This document shows, one piece after another, positions 13,161-25,272 of a stretch of DNA of 64,000 nt (position 1 is the stretch's first letter; every line of letters starts with the position of its first letter). The position numbers and the translations under genes were made by a program. The stretch comes from Rutidosis leptorrhynchoides (lineage: Eukaryota; Streptophyta; Magnoliopsida; Asterales; Asteraceae): contig NC_092333.1 of NCBI RefSeq assembly GCF_046630445.1, positions 356,471,001 through 356,535,000 of the forward strand. The letters run 5' to 3'. The notes under the pieces are model-generated. The model was given only the letters and a program-made list of their open reading frames with translations, was not told the origin of the DNA and made no database searches.

Positions 13161-14320
13161 AGAAATGGCATGATAAAAGAATCAGAAGTTCAAAAGAATT
13201 TAAAGAAGGAGACAGGGTTCTTCTTTTCAATTCACGATTCAAGGTATTTCCTGGAAAATTAAAATCAAGATGGTCGGGACCATTTATAGTCAAAAGAGTT
13301 TTCCCATACGGAACAATAGAGTTAATAAATTCAAATGGGATTGAATTTAAAGTTAATGGTCACAGAGTTAAACATTACATACATGGTCCGATGAAAGTTG
13401 ACAATGAAGTCAATCATAAGTTCACCACCCAAGAAAACCCTCAGAATGAAAACATAAATATGCTATCAACAACATATGAAAAACCAAAATTAGAAGACTG
13501 GGAAGCTTCAAATTGGAGTGATGAAGAAGAATTCTTATACAAACCTCCCATTCCAAGAAATGAAGAAAAAGAAGTTCAAATAGAAGTGAAAGAACCAAGA
13601 AAAGATCACTTGGAAAAGGGTAACAAACCAACTCTACTTACTAAAGTAGGAGACCCAGGCGAATTTATCATTTCTTGCTTGCTTAACGATGGTGCTATGT
13701 ATAATGGACTCGCAGATTTAGGAGCAAGTGCAAATGTTATGCCTCTTTCCTTATATAAAAGATTAGGTGTGGGTAAATTAAGACCAACCAGAATAGGTGT
13801 TCAATTATTTGATCAAACCATTAAACACCCGGTTTGAATAGCAAACAATTTACTTGTTAAAGTGGGAAGTTTGACCTTTGTTGCAAATTTCATAGTTATT
13901 AATATGGAAGAAGACCTTGATATTCCTCTAATTTTAGGTCGCCCATTTTTAGCAACCACCGAAGCTTTCATTGATGTAAGAGAAGGTAGAATGACACTTA
14001 GGGATGGTGATAAATCGGTCACCTTTGTGAACTGAAAGTTTAGATTTCCACCAACCAAAACTGTTAAACCAATAAAAACGCATAAGTGTGGGGAAGATGA
14101 AGAAACACTTAATGATGATCCGATCACAAAGAACCCCGTTGATGATACGAAATTAGATGAACCCGTTTTTAACAGTTCAACGAAGAAACTTTATAAGATT
14201 AAGGGGAACTTTAAGTTATGCAACCGATTAGTATCCAATTTATCGCCAAAAGAAAAGGCAATGTTAGTTGAAATTGTGAAAGTTACGGAGGAAATAAACA
14301 ATTGGCTTGAAGTAAAAATT
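13161..14320 (+). pseudogene. ATH-2 post-integrase region with a second retropepsin-like domain
   Basis: The frame runs on past integrase through a charged linker into a second aspartic-protease-like domain: LADLGASANVMPLSLYKRLG near 13710, and LILGRPFL near 13930. It is clearly paralogous to the normal protease at 9.9 kb. The Asp-Leu-Gly-Ala-Ser active-site string is intact. Stops at 13835 (GGA to TGA) and about 14034 (CGA to TGA) interrupt it. A short deletion (15-18 bp) relative to ATH-1 lies near 14190. Homology to ATH-1 stops near 14319. The function of a second protease copy is unknown. Confidence 0.75.
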
Positions 14321-14336
14321 GACTCATAGGAGAGTC
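14319..14336. other. ATH-2/ATH-1 tail-to-tail junction with a small hairpin
   Basis: Plus-strand homology to ATH-2 coding sequence ends near 14319. From about 14324 the sequence is ATH-1 on the minus strand. The junction itself can form GACTC(14321-14325)-ATAGGA-GAGTC(14332-14336). Only CTC is shared with the other ATH-2 flank at 4612. Confidence 0.55.
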
Positions 14337-14718
14337 GCGTGATTTGGTTCTCCATAGCTACGTAAGCATAACCTCGAATCTTCAATATCTTTTCTTCTAA
14401 ACATATGAACGGTCCTTCTCTGCATAGAGTAACAAATTCGGTATTTGAATATGTTTGATTATTTGAACATTTACCTTCGTGTGACCATTTTCCGCATTTG
14501 TAACATCTTTTAAGGTGTCGTGCTCTTCTTTTTGTTGCGGATTTTGATTTTCCTTTACCAAAATATATCTTATGATGATCTTTTCTGAGTTCTTTTCTTA
14601 CTCCGTCCATTTTTTCTCTTATGAATGATACCAGTTCACTCGGAAGTGTGTCATTATTACGTTTAGTAATCATAGCATGTAGCATTAGACCATGGTTCAG
14701 ATCAAAGGAATTCTTCAT
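14324..14718 (-). pseudogene. ATH-1 3' ORF, N-terminal part, zinc-knuckle-like
   Basis: This separate ORF follows gag-pol by about 170 bp. It starts with ATG at 14718 and encodes a basic segment (GKGKSKSATKRRARHLKR) followed by CYKCGKWSHEGKC. That motif resembles a CCHC zinc knuckle but has three, not four, residues between His and the last Cys. Nucleic-acid binding is plausible. It occupies the env position but shows no signal peptide or membrane segment. It is cut by ATH-2 after about 130 residues, and the likely remainder is at 4612-4260. The frame past 14324 toward 14191 is ATH-2 sequence read backwards. Confidence 0.55.
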
Positions 14719-14727
14719 CTCGTAAAA

Positions 14728-14750
14728 CCTAAAAAAAATAAAAATTCAGA
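14728..14750 (-). promoter_or_regulatory. Candidate 3' splice site before the ATH-1 3' ORF
   Basis: On the minus strand, TTTTTATTTTTTTTAG then GTTTTACGAG stands directly before the ATG at 14718: a long pyrimidine tract, an AG, and ten bases to the start codon. A spliced subgenomic RNA would allow expression of this ORF, as proposed for env-position ORFs of other plant retroelements. No donor was identified. Confidence 0.35.
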
Positions 14751-14889
14751 ATGGGGGGAAAAGACTAGTTCTTTAGGGTCTGCTAGGGAAAGACCATTCG
14801 GATTCCATTCTCGGAAACTACACGAAAACAGAATATCTAACTCTAACAGAAATACATATTACCCTAAAAAGATTCGAACCTTTCCACAC

Positions 14890-15795
14890 TTAGTTAGCTG
14901 TGGTGTCGAAATTGTGATTAACTTCGTTTTCAATTGGACTATCAACAACTTGTATATCTTTGATTTTTACTTCAAGCCAATTGTTTATTTCCTCCGTAAC
15001 TTTCACAATTTCAACTAACATTGCCTTTTCTTTTGGCGATAAATTGGATACTAATCGGTTGCATAACTTAAAGTTCCCCTTAATCCTAGCATCGTGAATC
15101 CGTTTATAAAGTTTCTTCGTTGAACTGTCAAAAACGGGTTCATCTAATTTCGTATCATCAACGGGGTTCTTTGTGATCGGATCATCATTAAGTGTTTCTT
15201 CATCTTCCCCACACTTATGTGTTTTTATTGGTTTAACAGTTTTGTTTGGTGGAGATCTAAACTTTCGGTTCACAAAGGTGATTGATTTATCACCATCCCT
15301 AAGTGTCATTCTACCTTCTCTTACATCAATGAATACTTCGGTGGTTGCTAAAAATGGGCGACCTAAAATTAGAGGAATATCAAGGTTTTCCTACATATTA
15401 ATCACTATGAAGTTTACAACAAAGGTCAAACTTCCCACGTTAACAAGTAAATTATTTGCTATTCCAACCGGGTGTTTAATGGTTAGGTCAAATGATTGAA
15501 CACCTATTTTGGTTGGTTTTAATTTTCCCATACCTAATCTTTTGTATAAGGAAAGAGGCATAATATTTTCACTTACTCCTAATTCTGCGAGTCCATTATA
15601 TATAGCACCATCATTAAGCAAGCACGAAATGATAAATTTGCCCGGGTCTCCTGCTTTAGTAAGTCGAGTTGGTTTGTAAACCTTTTTCGGGTGTTCTTTT
15701 CTTAGTTCTTTCACTTCTATTTGAACTTCTTGTTCACATTTTTCTTCGTTTCTTGGAATGGGAGGTTTGTATAAGAATTCTTCTTCATCACTCTA
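14890..15795 (-). pseudogene. ATH-1 second retropepsin-like domain and polyprotein C-terminus
   Basis: This is the last part of the ATH-1 polyprotein, in the same frame as gag and pol. It has a protease-like core (FIISCLLNDGAIYNGLAELG, then LILGRP), then a basic/acidic tail of about 140 residues that ends at a stop (14890-14892) shared by no internal lesion. The active-site Asp is Glu here (AELGVSEN, residue about 1856) but Asp in ATH-2. The stop at 15391 arose from two base changes in a Glu codon, and the stop at 15793 from TGG to TAG. Confidence 0.75.
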
Positions 15796-16071
15796 ATTTG
15801 AATCCTCCCTATTTTCCAATTTTGATTTTTCATATGTTGTTGATAACATATTTATGTTTTCATTTTGAGGGTTTTCTTGAGTGGTGAAATTATGATTGAC
15901 TTCATTGTTAACTTCCATCGGACCATGTATGTAATGTTTAACTCTGTGACCATTAACTTTAAATTCAATCCCATTTGAATTTATTAACTCTATTGTTCCG
16001 TATGGGAAAACTCTTTTGATTATAAATGGTCCAGACCATCTTGATTTCAATTTTTCAAGAAATAGCTTGAA

Positions 16072-16990
16072 TCATGAATTGAAAAGAAGAACTCTGTCTC
16101 CTTCTTTAAATTCTTTTGAACTTCTGATTCTTTTATCATGCCATTTCTTCGTTCTTTCTTTATAGATTAAGGAATTTTCATATGCTTCGTGTCTCAATTC
16201 TTCTAATTCGTTTAATTGACTTAATCGTAGACGTCCGGCTTCATGTAAATCAAGATTACATGTCTTCAAAGCCCAAAATGCTTTGTGTTCAATTTCTACT
16301 GGAAGATGACATGCTTTTCCGTAAACGAGTCTAAAAGGTGTGGTTCCAATTAGAGTTTTGTAGGCTGTTCTAAAAGCCCAGAGTGCATCCTCCAATTTTA
16401 CGGACCATTCCTTCGGATTTGATCCTACGGTTTTCTCTAGAATACGTTTTAAAGCTCGGTTGGTATTTTCAACTTGTCCACTTGTTTGTGGATGATAAGC
16501 GGTTGAGATTTTATGAGTTACTCCATATCTTTTGAGAACTTTCTCAAGTTGATTGTTACAAAAATGAGTACCCCGATCACTTATTAAAGCTTTCGGTGTT
16601 CCGAACCTTGCAAAAAGACGTTTTAAAAAATTGACTACAACTCGTGCATCGTTAGTTGGGAGAGCTTGTGCTTCCACCCATTTAGATAAATAATCAATGG
16701 CAACGAGAATGTAGAGATTATTATGAGATTTTAGAAATGGACCCATAAAGTTAATACCCCAAATGTCAAATACTTCACATACTTGAATGACATTTTGTGG
16801 CATTTCATCACGTTAACTTATTTTTCTGGCCCTTTGACTTGCATCACAGGATTTGCAAAGAAGGTGTGCATCCTTGAAAATTGTAGGCCAATAGAATCCA
16901 GCATCGTAAACTATTTTTGCTGTAAGTTGAGGCCCATAATGCCCTCCTGTTGGTCCTGTGTGACAATGGTTTAAGATTTGACTGGCTTCA
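16072..16990 (-). pseudogene. ATH-1 integrase, catalytic Asp changed
   Basis: The zinc-binding region ([11 protein letters not shown] ... CKSC) and DDE core are readable in the polyprotein frame. The first catalytic Asp is Asn here (WGINFMGPF, codon at 16750-16752, residue 1467), against GIDFMGPF in ATH-2. The second Asp (ISDRGTHF) and the Glu (GQVENTNR) remain. Stops at 16813 (CAA to TAA) and 16072 (CGA to TGA) are single transitions. The copy could not catalyse integration. Confidence 0.85.
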
Positions 16991-18900
16991 TCTACGAATA
17001 CACCTCGGCGTATTATTCCATCGGGACAACTTTTAAACAAATGTGGATCTTCCCAGAAATAGTGTTTTATGTCACTAAAGAATTTCTTTCTTTTTTGGTA
17101 CGATAACCCTTTTTCAAGGAATCCACATACTAAGTAGTTTGCATAGTATGCAAACCATGGAATTTCACTATAATCTATCTTCAATAGATATTCATCAGGA
17201 AAGTTATCTTGTGTGGCCGATTCATTTAGAACTTCTAATTCGGGATTTTCAAGACGAGAAAGATGATCAGCGGCGAGATTTTCTGCTCCCTTTTTGTCTC
17301 GTATTTCAATATCGAACTCTTGTAAGAGTAAGATCCAACGGATTAATCGTGGCTTGGCATCTTGTTTTGAAAATAGGTATCTAAGAGTAGAATGGTCAGT
17401 ATAGACCACCGTTTTTGCTAGAACGAGATATGAACGAAATTTGTCAAAAGCAAAGACAATAGCAAGGAGTTCTTTTTCAGTAGTTGTATAATTCGTTTGT
17501 GCTCCTTGTAATGTCTTACTAGCATAATAAATAGGTTGAAATCATTTTTCAATCCTTTGTCCTAAAACGGCTCCCATTGCAAAATCACTTGCATCGCATA
17601 TTAGTTCAAACGGTAGATTCCAATTTGGAGTTATCATGATCGGCGCATTAGTGAGTTTTTCTTTAAGAATATTAAAAAATTTGATACATTCATCTGAAAA
17701 GATGAATGGAGCATCTTTTTCTAGGAGTTTATTCATAGGAGTGGCAATTTTAGAAAAATCTTTTATGAAACATCGGTAAAAACCGGCATGCCCTAGAAAA
17801 CTCCTAACTCCTCTAACATTGGTGGGATGTTGAAGTTTATCTATTACATCTACTTTAGCTCTATCCACTTCAATTCCTTCCTTTGAGATTTTATGACCAA
17901 GAACGATGCCTTCTTTAACCATGAAATGACATTTCTCCTAATTAAGTACTAGATTTGATTGTTCGCATCTAATAAGCATTCGTTCAAGATTAACTAGACA
18001 TGATTCAAATGTATCACCGAAGACTGAAAAGTCATCCATGAAAACTTCCATGCATTCTTCTATCATGTCGTGAAAAATCGCCATCATGCACCTTTGAAAG
18101 GTTGCAGGGGCGTTGCAAAGTCCAAATGGCATGCGTTTATAAGCAAAAGTACCATAAGGGCACGTGAATGTGGTTTTCTCTCGGTCCTCAGGTGCTATTG
18201 GAATTTGAAAATATCCAGAAAAACCATCAAGAAAACAATAGTAACTGTTTCCGGCTAATCTTTCCAACATTTGATCAATGAAAGGTAAGGGAAAGTGATC
18301 TTTTCTGGTGGCGTCATTTAATTTTCTATAATCAATACAAACACGCCATTCTGTTACAGTCCTAGTAGGAATAAGCTCATTTTTTTCATTTGTGATGACA
18401 GTCATGCCACCCTTCTTAGGTACGCATTGAACTGGGCTTACCCATGGACTATCAGAAATTGGATAAATTAAACCTGCATCAAGCAGTTTAATAATTTCTT
18501 TCTTAACAACATCTTGCATATTAGGATTTAGTCTTCTTTGGCGTTGCACATACGTTTTATGACCTTCTTCCATAAGGATTTTATGTGTACAATACGAAGG
18601 ACTTATGCCTTTAATATCATGAATCTTTCATGCAATAGCTGGTTTATGAGCTTTTAGCACAGAAATGAGTTGAGATTTTTCATTTTTAGTAAGAGAAGAC
18701 GATATTATTACAGGTAATTCAGATTCACCATGTAAATAAGCATATTCCAAATGGTTTGGAAGTGGCTTTAACTCTAATGTCGGTGGTTCTTCTATCGATG
18801 ATTTATATCGATATCTGTCTTCTTCTTTTAGCATTTGAATTTCTTCTGTTGTTGGTTCATATCCATTAGCCATAAGTGTAGCTAACATTTCAGTTTCATC
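16991..18900 (-). pseudogene. ATH-1 reverse transcriptase and RNase H
   Basis: The same domains as ATH-2 in one frame: IPTRTVTEWRVCIDYRKLN, FLDGFSGYFQIPI, catalytic FMDD at 18031-18042 (residue 1037), then RNase [35 protein letters not shown] and AADHLSRLE. Stops at 18628 (TGG to TGA), 17938 (TGG to TAG) and 17542 (CGA to TGA) are all single G:C to A:T transitions judged against ATH-2. No frameshift is present. Confidence 0.88.
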
Positions 18901-20037
18901 AATTGGTTCAGTTCCTTCTCCTAAAGAACATTCTCCTGTTCCTTGTAATTCTGGAAATTTTTGTAACAATTCTGCATGTGAATCTATAGTTTGAATGTAA
19001 TAACATGTATCATCTGCAGATTGCGGTTGTTGCATGGCTCTATCAACAGAAAAGGTAACACTCTCGTCCTCTATACTTAGGGTCAGTTTCTTACCAAACA
19101 CGTCCATTATTGCTTTAGCCGTGTTTAAGAATGGTCTTCCTTATATGAGAGGAACTCGAGAATCTTCTTCCATGTCTAGAATAACAAAGTCTACTGGAAA
19201 TACTAAAGTACCAACTTTAACTAGCATGTTTTCCATTATCCCTCTAGGATATTTTACTGATCGATCGGCTAGTTGTATGCTTATTCGTGTTGGTTTCAAT
19301 TCTCCGAGGTCTAGTTTAGCGTATAGTGAATACGGCATTAAATTTATACTAGCACCTAAGTCTGCCAATGCTTCTATTGAACTAAGACTACCCAGAAAAC
19401 ATGGAATCGTGAAACTTCCTAGATCAGATAATTTTTCTGGTATCTTATTCAATAGTACTGCAGAGCAATTAGCATTCATAGTAACAGCCGAGAGTTCTTC
19501 CATTTTCTTTTTATTTATGATTAGATCTTTCAAGAATTTAGTATATCTAGGCATTCCTGAAATCACATCAATGAAAGGAAGATTGACATTTATTTGTTTA
19601 AACATATCCAAGAATTTAGATTGCTCGGCTTCAAGTCTCTCTTTTCTCATTTTACTCGGGCAAGGAAGTGGTGGTTGGTATGGTTTAACATAAGGTTTTG
19701 CCTTAACTGCGTTATCTTTATTAACTTTTTCAACTACCGGTTCTGTTTCCTTATCTTGCTCAGGTTGTGGTTCTTGTGGAGTAGGAATAGCTTCATAAGA
19801 GATTACAGGCATTTCAGGTGGTTTAAGTGTAATACCACTTCTTGTGGTAATGGCTTTAGCTGTTTCATTCCGGGGGTTAGCATTTGTATCTCTAGGTAGA
19901 CTTCCCGATTTTCTTTCACCTATTAACCTTGCTAGGTTGCTTACTTCTTGTTCCAAATTTTGAATCGAAGCTTGTTGATTTCTAAATGCTTGAGCATTTT
20001 GTTCATTGGTTTGTTTCTGAGATGTGAAAAACTGAGT
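18901..20037 (-). pseudogene. ATH-1 gag-pol linker and protease
   Basis: After a proline- and charge-rich linker that ATH-2 has partly lost, the retropepsin domain shows ADLGASINLMP (Asp at residue 597, 19360-19362). Its closing motif is broken by a stop at 19141, where TTA of ATH-2 is TAA. The gag stop at 20038 lies just upstream, and the frame is otherwise continuous. Confidence 0.85.
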
Positions 20038-21150
20038 TTAAGATTTAACTAGCTTCGACATCATATCTTCTAAATTTGGCTTTTTATCATCGGTTTGTGG
20101 TGGTTTATTTTGAAAAATAGGTCTTTGCTGATTGTAAGTATTATTGGATACTTGTTGATTGCTAGGACCTTGTTGGTTGTTGTATGGAACATTTCGGTTA
20201 TAATTCTGGTTTTGATTGTAGATTGGTCTTGGCGGTTGATAATTATTCTGATAATTATTTCCAGGCCTTTGGTTCATGTATGAAACATTCTCTCTTTGTT
20301 CCATTGTTGGTTCAATACTGAGACAACCTTTTGTTAAATGTGGTCCTCCACACTGCTCACAACTAATTCGTATTGAGTGAATATCTTTAGTCATCTTTTC
20401 CATTCGTCTCTCGACAGCATCTATCTTTGCAGAAATGGAATCGAAGTCATGGCTAGAATCGGCTCTAGCTGCTTTAGATGATCTAACGATTTCTTTTTCT
20501 TGGTGCCAATCATGTGAGTAGGAAACAGTGTTATCAATAATTTTGTAAGCGTCATTTGCGGTTTTCTTCATAATGGAACCACCAGCTGCTATATCGATGT
20601 CTTTTCTTGTAGTGATGTCGCATCCTTGGTAGAATATTTGTACTATTTGACAAGTGTCTAAACCATGTTGCGAACATCCTCTTAATAACTTTCCAAATCT
20701 TGTCCACGCTTCATATAGAGTTTCATTTGGCTTTTGCGTGAACGTAACAATTTCTCCTTGAAGTCTTACGGCTTTTGATGCCGGAAAGAATTGTTTAAGA
20801 AATTTTTCAACTAAAACGTCCCATGTATCAATCGCCCCTTCAGGTAACGATTCTAACCAATCTTTGGCTTCTCCCTTTAAAGTCCAGGGAAATAACATGA
20901 GATATATCTGTTCATCCTCCACTTCTCTTATTTTAAATAGAGTACAGATCCTATTAAATGTACGAAGATGTTCGTTTGGCTCTTCCTTCGGCGCACCACT
21001 AAATTGGCATTGATTAGTTACCATGTGTAGGATTTGTCCTTTGATTTCATAATCTGGCGCATTAATGTCAGGTTGAGTAATTGCGTGACCTTGGCCAGTG
21101 CGTTTAGCTCGCATTCGGTCTTCCATACTTAGAGGTTCCAGATTTTCCAT
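20038..21150 (-). pseudogene. gag: ATH-1 Gag
   Basis: 370 codons to a premature stop (CAA to TAA). The order matches ATH-2: Gag domain (residues about 50-200), zinc knuckle CEQCGGPHLTKGC from residue 264, Asn/Gln-rich tail. The start ATG at 21150 heads one 2,087-codon frame ending at 14890 and covering Gag, protease, RT, RNase H, integrase and a second protease-like domain. Nine internal stops interrupt it, but no frameshifts. It would form virus-like particles in the cytoplasm if intact. Confidence 0.88.
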
Positions 21151-22743
21151 GATTGAATTTGTTGAATCTGAATCACTAGAGGATTCTGATTTAATGGGTT
21201 GTTCCTCGACAATCTCCGTTTGAATGATTGGTGGTTCCGGAGGAAAGATTAATGGTTCAGGATCTCTGAATTGTCCCTGAATATCCTCCGGGTTCTCAAT
21301 TGTGAGGTCGGGTTTAAAAAATGGATTATCGAAAATTTAAATTGGAGTACTTGGTTGACTTGATGACGATTCTAAAGAAATATCAACGGCAACAATATTG
21401 GCTAGATGTCTTGATCGAGTTACAGGTGGTGAACGTATAAAAGGTGGTGAACGTTTTGCTCGGTGCATTCACTGAATATCCTATTAGTTATAAAAGATAA
21501 AAATTATATAAGTTATCAAATTAATAGACTTTTCTGCTTTTGCCCACGTTTCGAATAGCCAAAAGATGTAGCAGGGAGCCAGAACCCTTTAAATCGGAAG
21601 CTCACAACTCAGCTACTAACAAATCCAACTATTACTACGAAGCAGAAAATTTGGATGCCTATCAATTTAACCACTTAAAATAATTTTTCGTTGAAATTTA
21701 AAGAAATTTTAGAGAAGAAATAGAAAAAAAATTCTAAGTCCTAAAAACTAGAGCGGCGAAAAATAAGAAAGAAAAAGAGCTCGTCGAAAAACGTCGAAAA
21801 ATAAAAGGTCGAAAAATAAGCGTCGAAAAATAATAAAAAGAACGTAGCGCGTCGAAACTTAAAATTAAAAACTAAAAATTAAAAGTTGCGTCTAAAAGTA
21901 TTAAAGCTTAAAAGAAATATTATATCCAAAATGGCAATAACTTAAAAAGGTACTAAAATTTATAAAACGGCGTCGCAAAATTCTAAAGCGCCTAAATCTT
22001 AGTCTAAAGAAAAAGTACTTAAGGGATTTTACGGCAAAGTCTAAAAATCTAGAAATAAAAATAACTATGGCAAAAACTATGACTTAAAACTAAATACGAT
22101 CAAAAAATACAAATATTACGATAAAACAAATAAAAAGATACAAAATATAAAAAATAAACTTAAAGTTGTAAAAATAAAATTTTTATAAAAATATTATTTT
22201 TATATTATTTATTTTATAAAATTATTAATTTTATATATTTATAAAACTAATTAAACTAAATATACAAATTAATTAAATCTAAAACTAAAACTAAATAATT
22301 AAATACACTAACCCTAATTAGGGTTTTTAATTAATAATAATAATAATTACTCCGTAATTAATGCTGTTGGAAGTCAAACCTGGCGTGTCAGAGCCAGTCA
22401 TGCGATCGCATGAGATTGGAGTTAAAAATCCATGTGGTCTCATGGAGTAGGGTTTCGGGCCAGGTTGGGCTGCTACAGTACCAGGCCTCATACAATTTTA
22501 TATTTTTTTTTCTGTTTTTAGATTATATAAAATATATATATAAATTAAATAAAAATTTAATTTTAAAAACTAAAATAAAAATACTTTTTAACTTTATATA
22601 TATTTAACAACTCTTAAAAACAAATATATAGATTTTGTTTTTCTTTTTATATTTTTGTATTTTTAATATTTAAAACGTATATTTTTATACAAAGAACTTA
22701 ATAATTTTTTTTTATATAGCGTTGCGCTTTCGGCGATGTTATT
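21151..22743 (-). other. Leader of ATH-1, no gene, with a palindrome pair at 22398-22445
   Basis: AT-rich untranslated leader equivalent to that of ATH-2. It contains the perfect palindrome TCATGCGATCGCATGA at 22398 and a decayed CCATGTGGTCTCATGG at 22430, again 32 bp apart. No coding sequence is recognised. Confidence 0.6.
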
Positions 22744-22761
22744 TCCCCGGTAGCGGCGCCA
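22744..22761 (-). other. Primer-binding site of ATH-1 (tRNA-Asp type)
   Basis: The minus strand reads TGGCGCCGCTACCGGGGA, complementary to the tRNA-Asp 3' end with two mismatches. It lies eight bases from the LTR end at 22770, as in ATH-2. Confidence 0.82.
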
Positions 22762-24105
22762 AAAATACTTGATGTTATGCGAGGTGTATACGAAATAGTT
22801 ATATTTTTACAAGGAAATACTATTAAATACGATACAATTTTACACAAGTTATTTATTTATTTATAAAGTGGATATACCTAAACCTTGCTACAACACTTAT
22901 AGGCAGTGTACCTAATCGTACAGTAGTGTAGTTTTTAGTAAGTCCGGTTCATCCACAGGGAACTTGCCAAGTTTAACGCTATATTTTTAACTTATAATTG
23001 TAAAAATACAAAAATATATATAAGTAGTATTATTATTATAAAAGGGGGTTTTTACCGTTTAATGACCAGTTTGTCGATTTTTAAAACTTTAGTCGCAGTT
23101 AAAACCTAATGTAAAATATTAAAAATAAATATAACTTAATTTAAAGCGTTAATTAAATAACGATAATGAAATTGCGATAAAATAAAATGACAATAAATAA
23201 AGTTGCGATAATTAAAAAGTACGATAATTAAAAGTGCAATTAAATACAATAACAGTAAATAAAAGTGCGATAATTAAAAGTGCAATTAAATATGAAATAA
23301 AGAAATTATGCTTATTTAAACTTTCTTAATCATGATGTTTGACGTGTTGATTTTAGTTTATTACCATGGGTTAATTGTCCTTTGTCCTAGATTATTCAAT
23401 ATGTTGATACGGTTTTGTCCATAATAGTCCATCAGTCATAAATATAAAGTGCGAGAGTCTTCGTCAAATTATCCTTATACCCGAAGTCAAATATTCCAAC
23501 TAATTGGGGATTCGAATTGTAACAAGGTCTTAATACTTTGTTTAATGAATACACCAGGTTATCGACTGCATGTAGTCCAAGGTTTTACTACTTTGTTAAC
23601 AATTACACCAATTACCCTTGAATGTAATCCACCCCTATTTCAACAAGTCTATTAACTATTAATCCAGTTCCGTGTCTGGTAAAATGAACAATGATTGGTA
23701 TTTATAGATATCCCGTCCACCGTACCCGATTAAGCGTATGTGGTGATTTATAGATACGTCAAATTATAACCTTTATATTAAATTAATGAGGTATCTTTAA
23801 GTTAATATAAAATCCATTAATAGCCCATAGTCTAATTTCCACAAGTGTCGTTATTTTATCCAAACCCCAATTATGGTCCAAAGCCCAATTACCCAATTTT
23901 AATATTTAGCCCAACATCACGATTACCTCGGCTTAAATAAGCATAATAATAACTTAGCTACGAGACATTAATTTAAAAAGGTTGAACATAACTTACAATG
24001 ATTAAAAATAGCGTAGCGTTACACGGACAGAATTTCGACTTACACCCTTACAACATTCGCTAACATACCCTTATTATTAAAATTAAAATTAAAATTATAA
24101 TTATA

Positions 24106-24209
<104 letters not shown>

Positions 24210-24290
24210 GTTGATAGATAGGAAGAGAAAAAGATGTGTTAATTTGAGCCAAAACACGCGAAATTTATAGATGTGGCCTGATAATTGGGG

Positions 24291-24338
24291 CCATGCGATC
24301 ACATGGTTTTCCTTCTTCCTGGCCATGCGATCGCATGG
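24291..24338. promoter_or_regulatory. Palindrome pair, 32-bp spacing (ATH-1 5' LTR)
   Basis: CCATGCGATCACATGG at 24291 (one change) and perfect CCATGCGATCGCATGG at 24323. The latter lies inside a perfect 24-bp palindrome, 24319-24342. The spacing of 32 bp matches the other LTR and leader pairs. Confidence 0.6.
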
Positions 24339-24803
24339 CCAGCTGGGAGAGTTCACATGTTGTTTACTTCTTGCTGACGGTTTTTAAATAATAATATAAT
24401 ATATAAATAATTTTAAGAATTAATTATATATTATATTATATTCATGTGCATAGTTGACTTGTAATTTTTAGTCCGTTGCGTCGAGCATTGAGAGTTGACT
24501 CTGGTCCCGGTTCCGAATTTTCGAACGTCCTTTTGTACAATTTAATATCTTGTATTTTGCGTTTTGCGGCTTGTACTCTTGTAATTTTGAGACGTTTCTC
24601 ACCAATAATTTGAACCACTTTGATTGTACTTTGTACTTTTTAGCTTTTTGGTCGTTTGCGTCTTCAATTCGTCGAATCTATCTTTTGTCTTCACCTTTTA
24701 TTATTTAAATGAATATCACTTGTAAATAGAACAATTGCAACTAAAAGCTTGTCTTTCTTGAGGGATAATGCTATGAAATATATGTTCGTTTTTAGCATTA
24801 TCA

Positions 24804-25270
24804 TGTTCAATCCATATGAATGATTTTTGTCTCTATGCATGGGACGTATATTTATGAGAAATGGAAATGAAAATCTTGTGGTCTATTAAAATGATGAAAA
24901 TGATCGATTATGATAAACTAATGAACTAACCAACCTTTTGGTTGACACTTTAAAGCATGTTTATTCTCAGGTATGAAAGAAATCTTCCGCTGTGCATTTG
25001 CTCACTTTAGAGATATTACTTGGAGTCATTCATGACATATTTTAAAAGACGTTGCATTCGAGTCGTTGAGTTCATCAAGATTATTATTAAGTCAATTATA
25101 GTTGGATATATTATGAAATGGTTTGCATGCCGTCAACTTTTGATGAAATGAAAGTTTGTCTTTTAAAAACGAATGCAATGTTTGTAAAATGTATCATATA
25201 GAGGTCAAGTACCTCGTGATCTAACCAAATGTAATGTATTCGTCCAGATGGATTAGGATGGGTCATTATA
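24804..25270 (+). mobile_element. 5' LTR of CHR-1 (3' portion only)
   Basis: 467 bp remain. The upstream part was separated by the ATH-1 insertion. It ends GGTCATTATA, the same ending as the 3' LTR at 41882. Confidence 0.8.
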
Positions 25271-25272
25271 TG

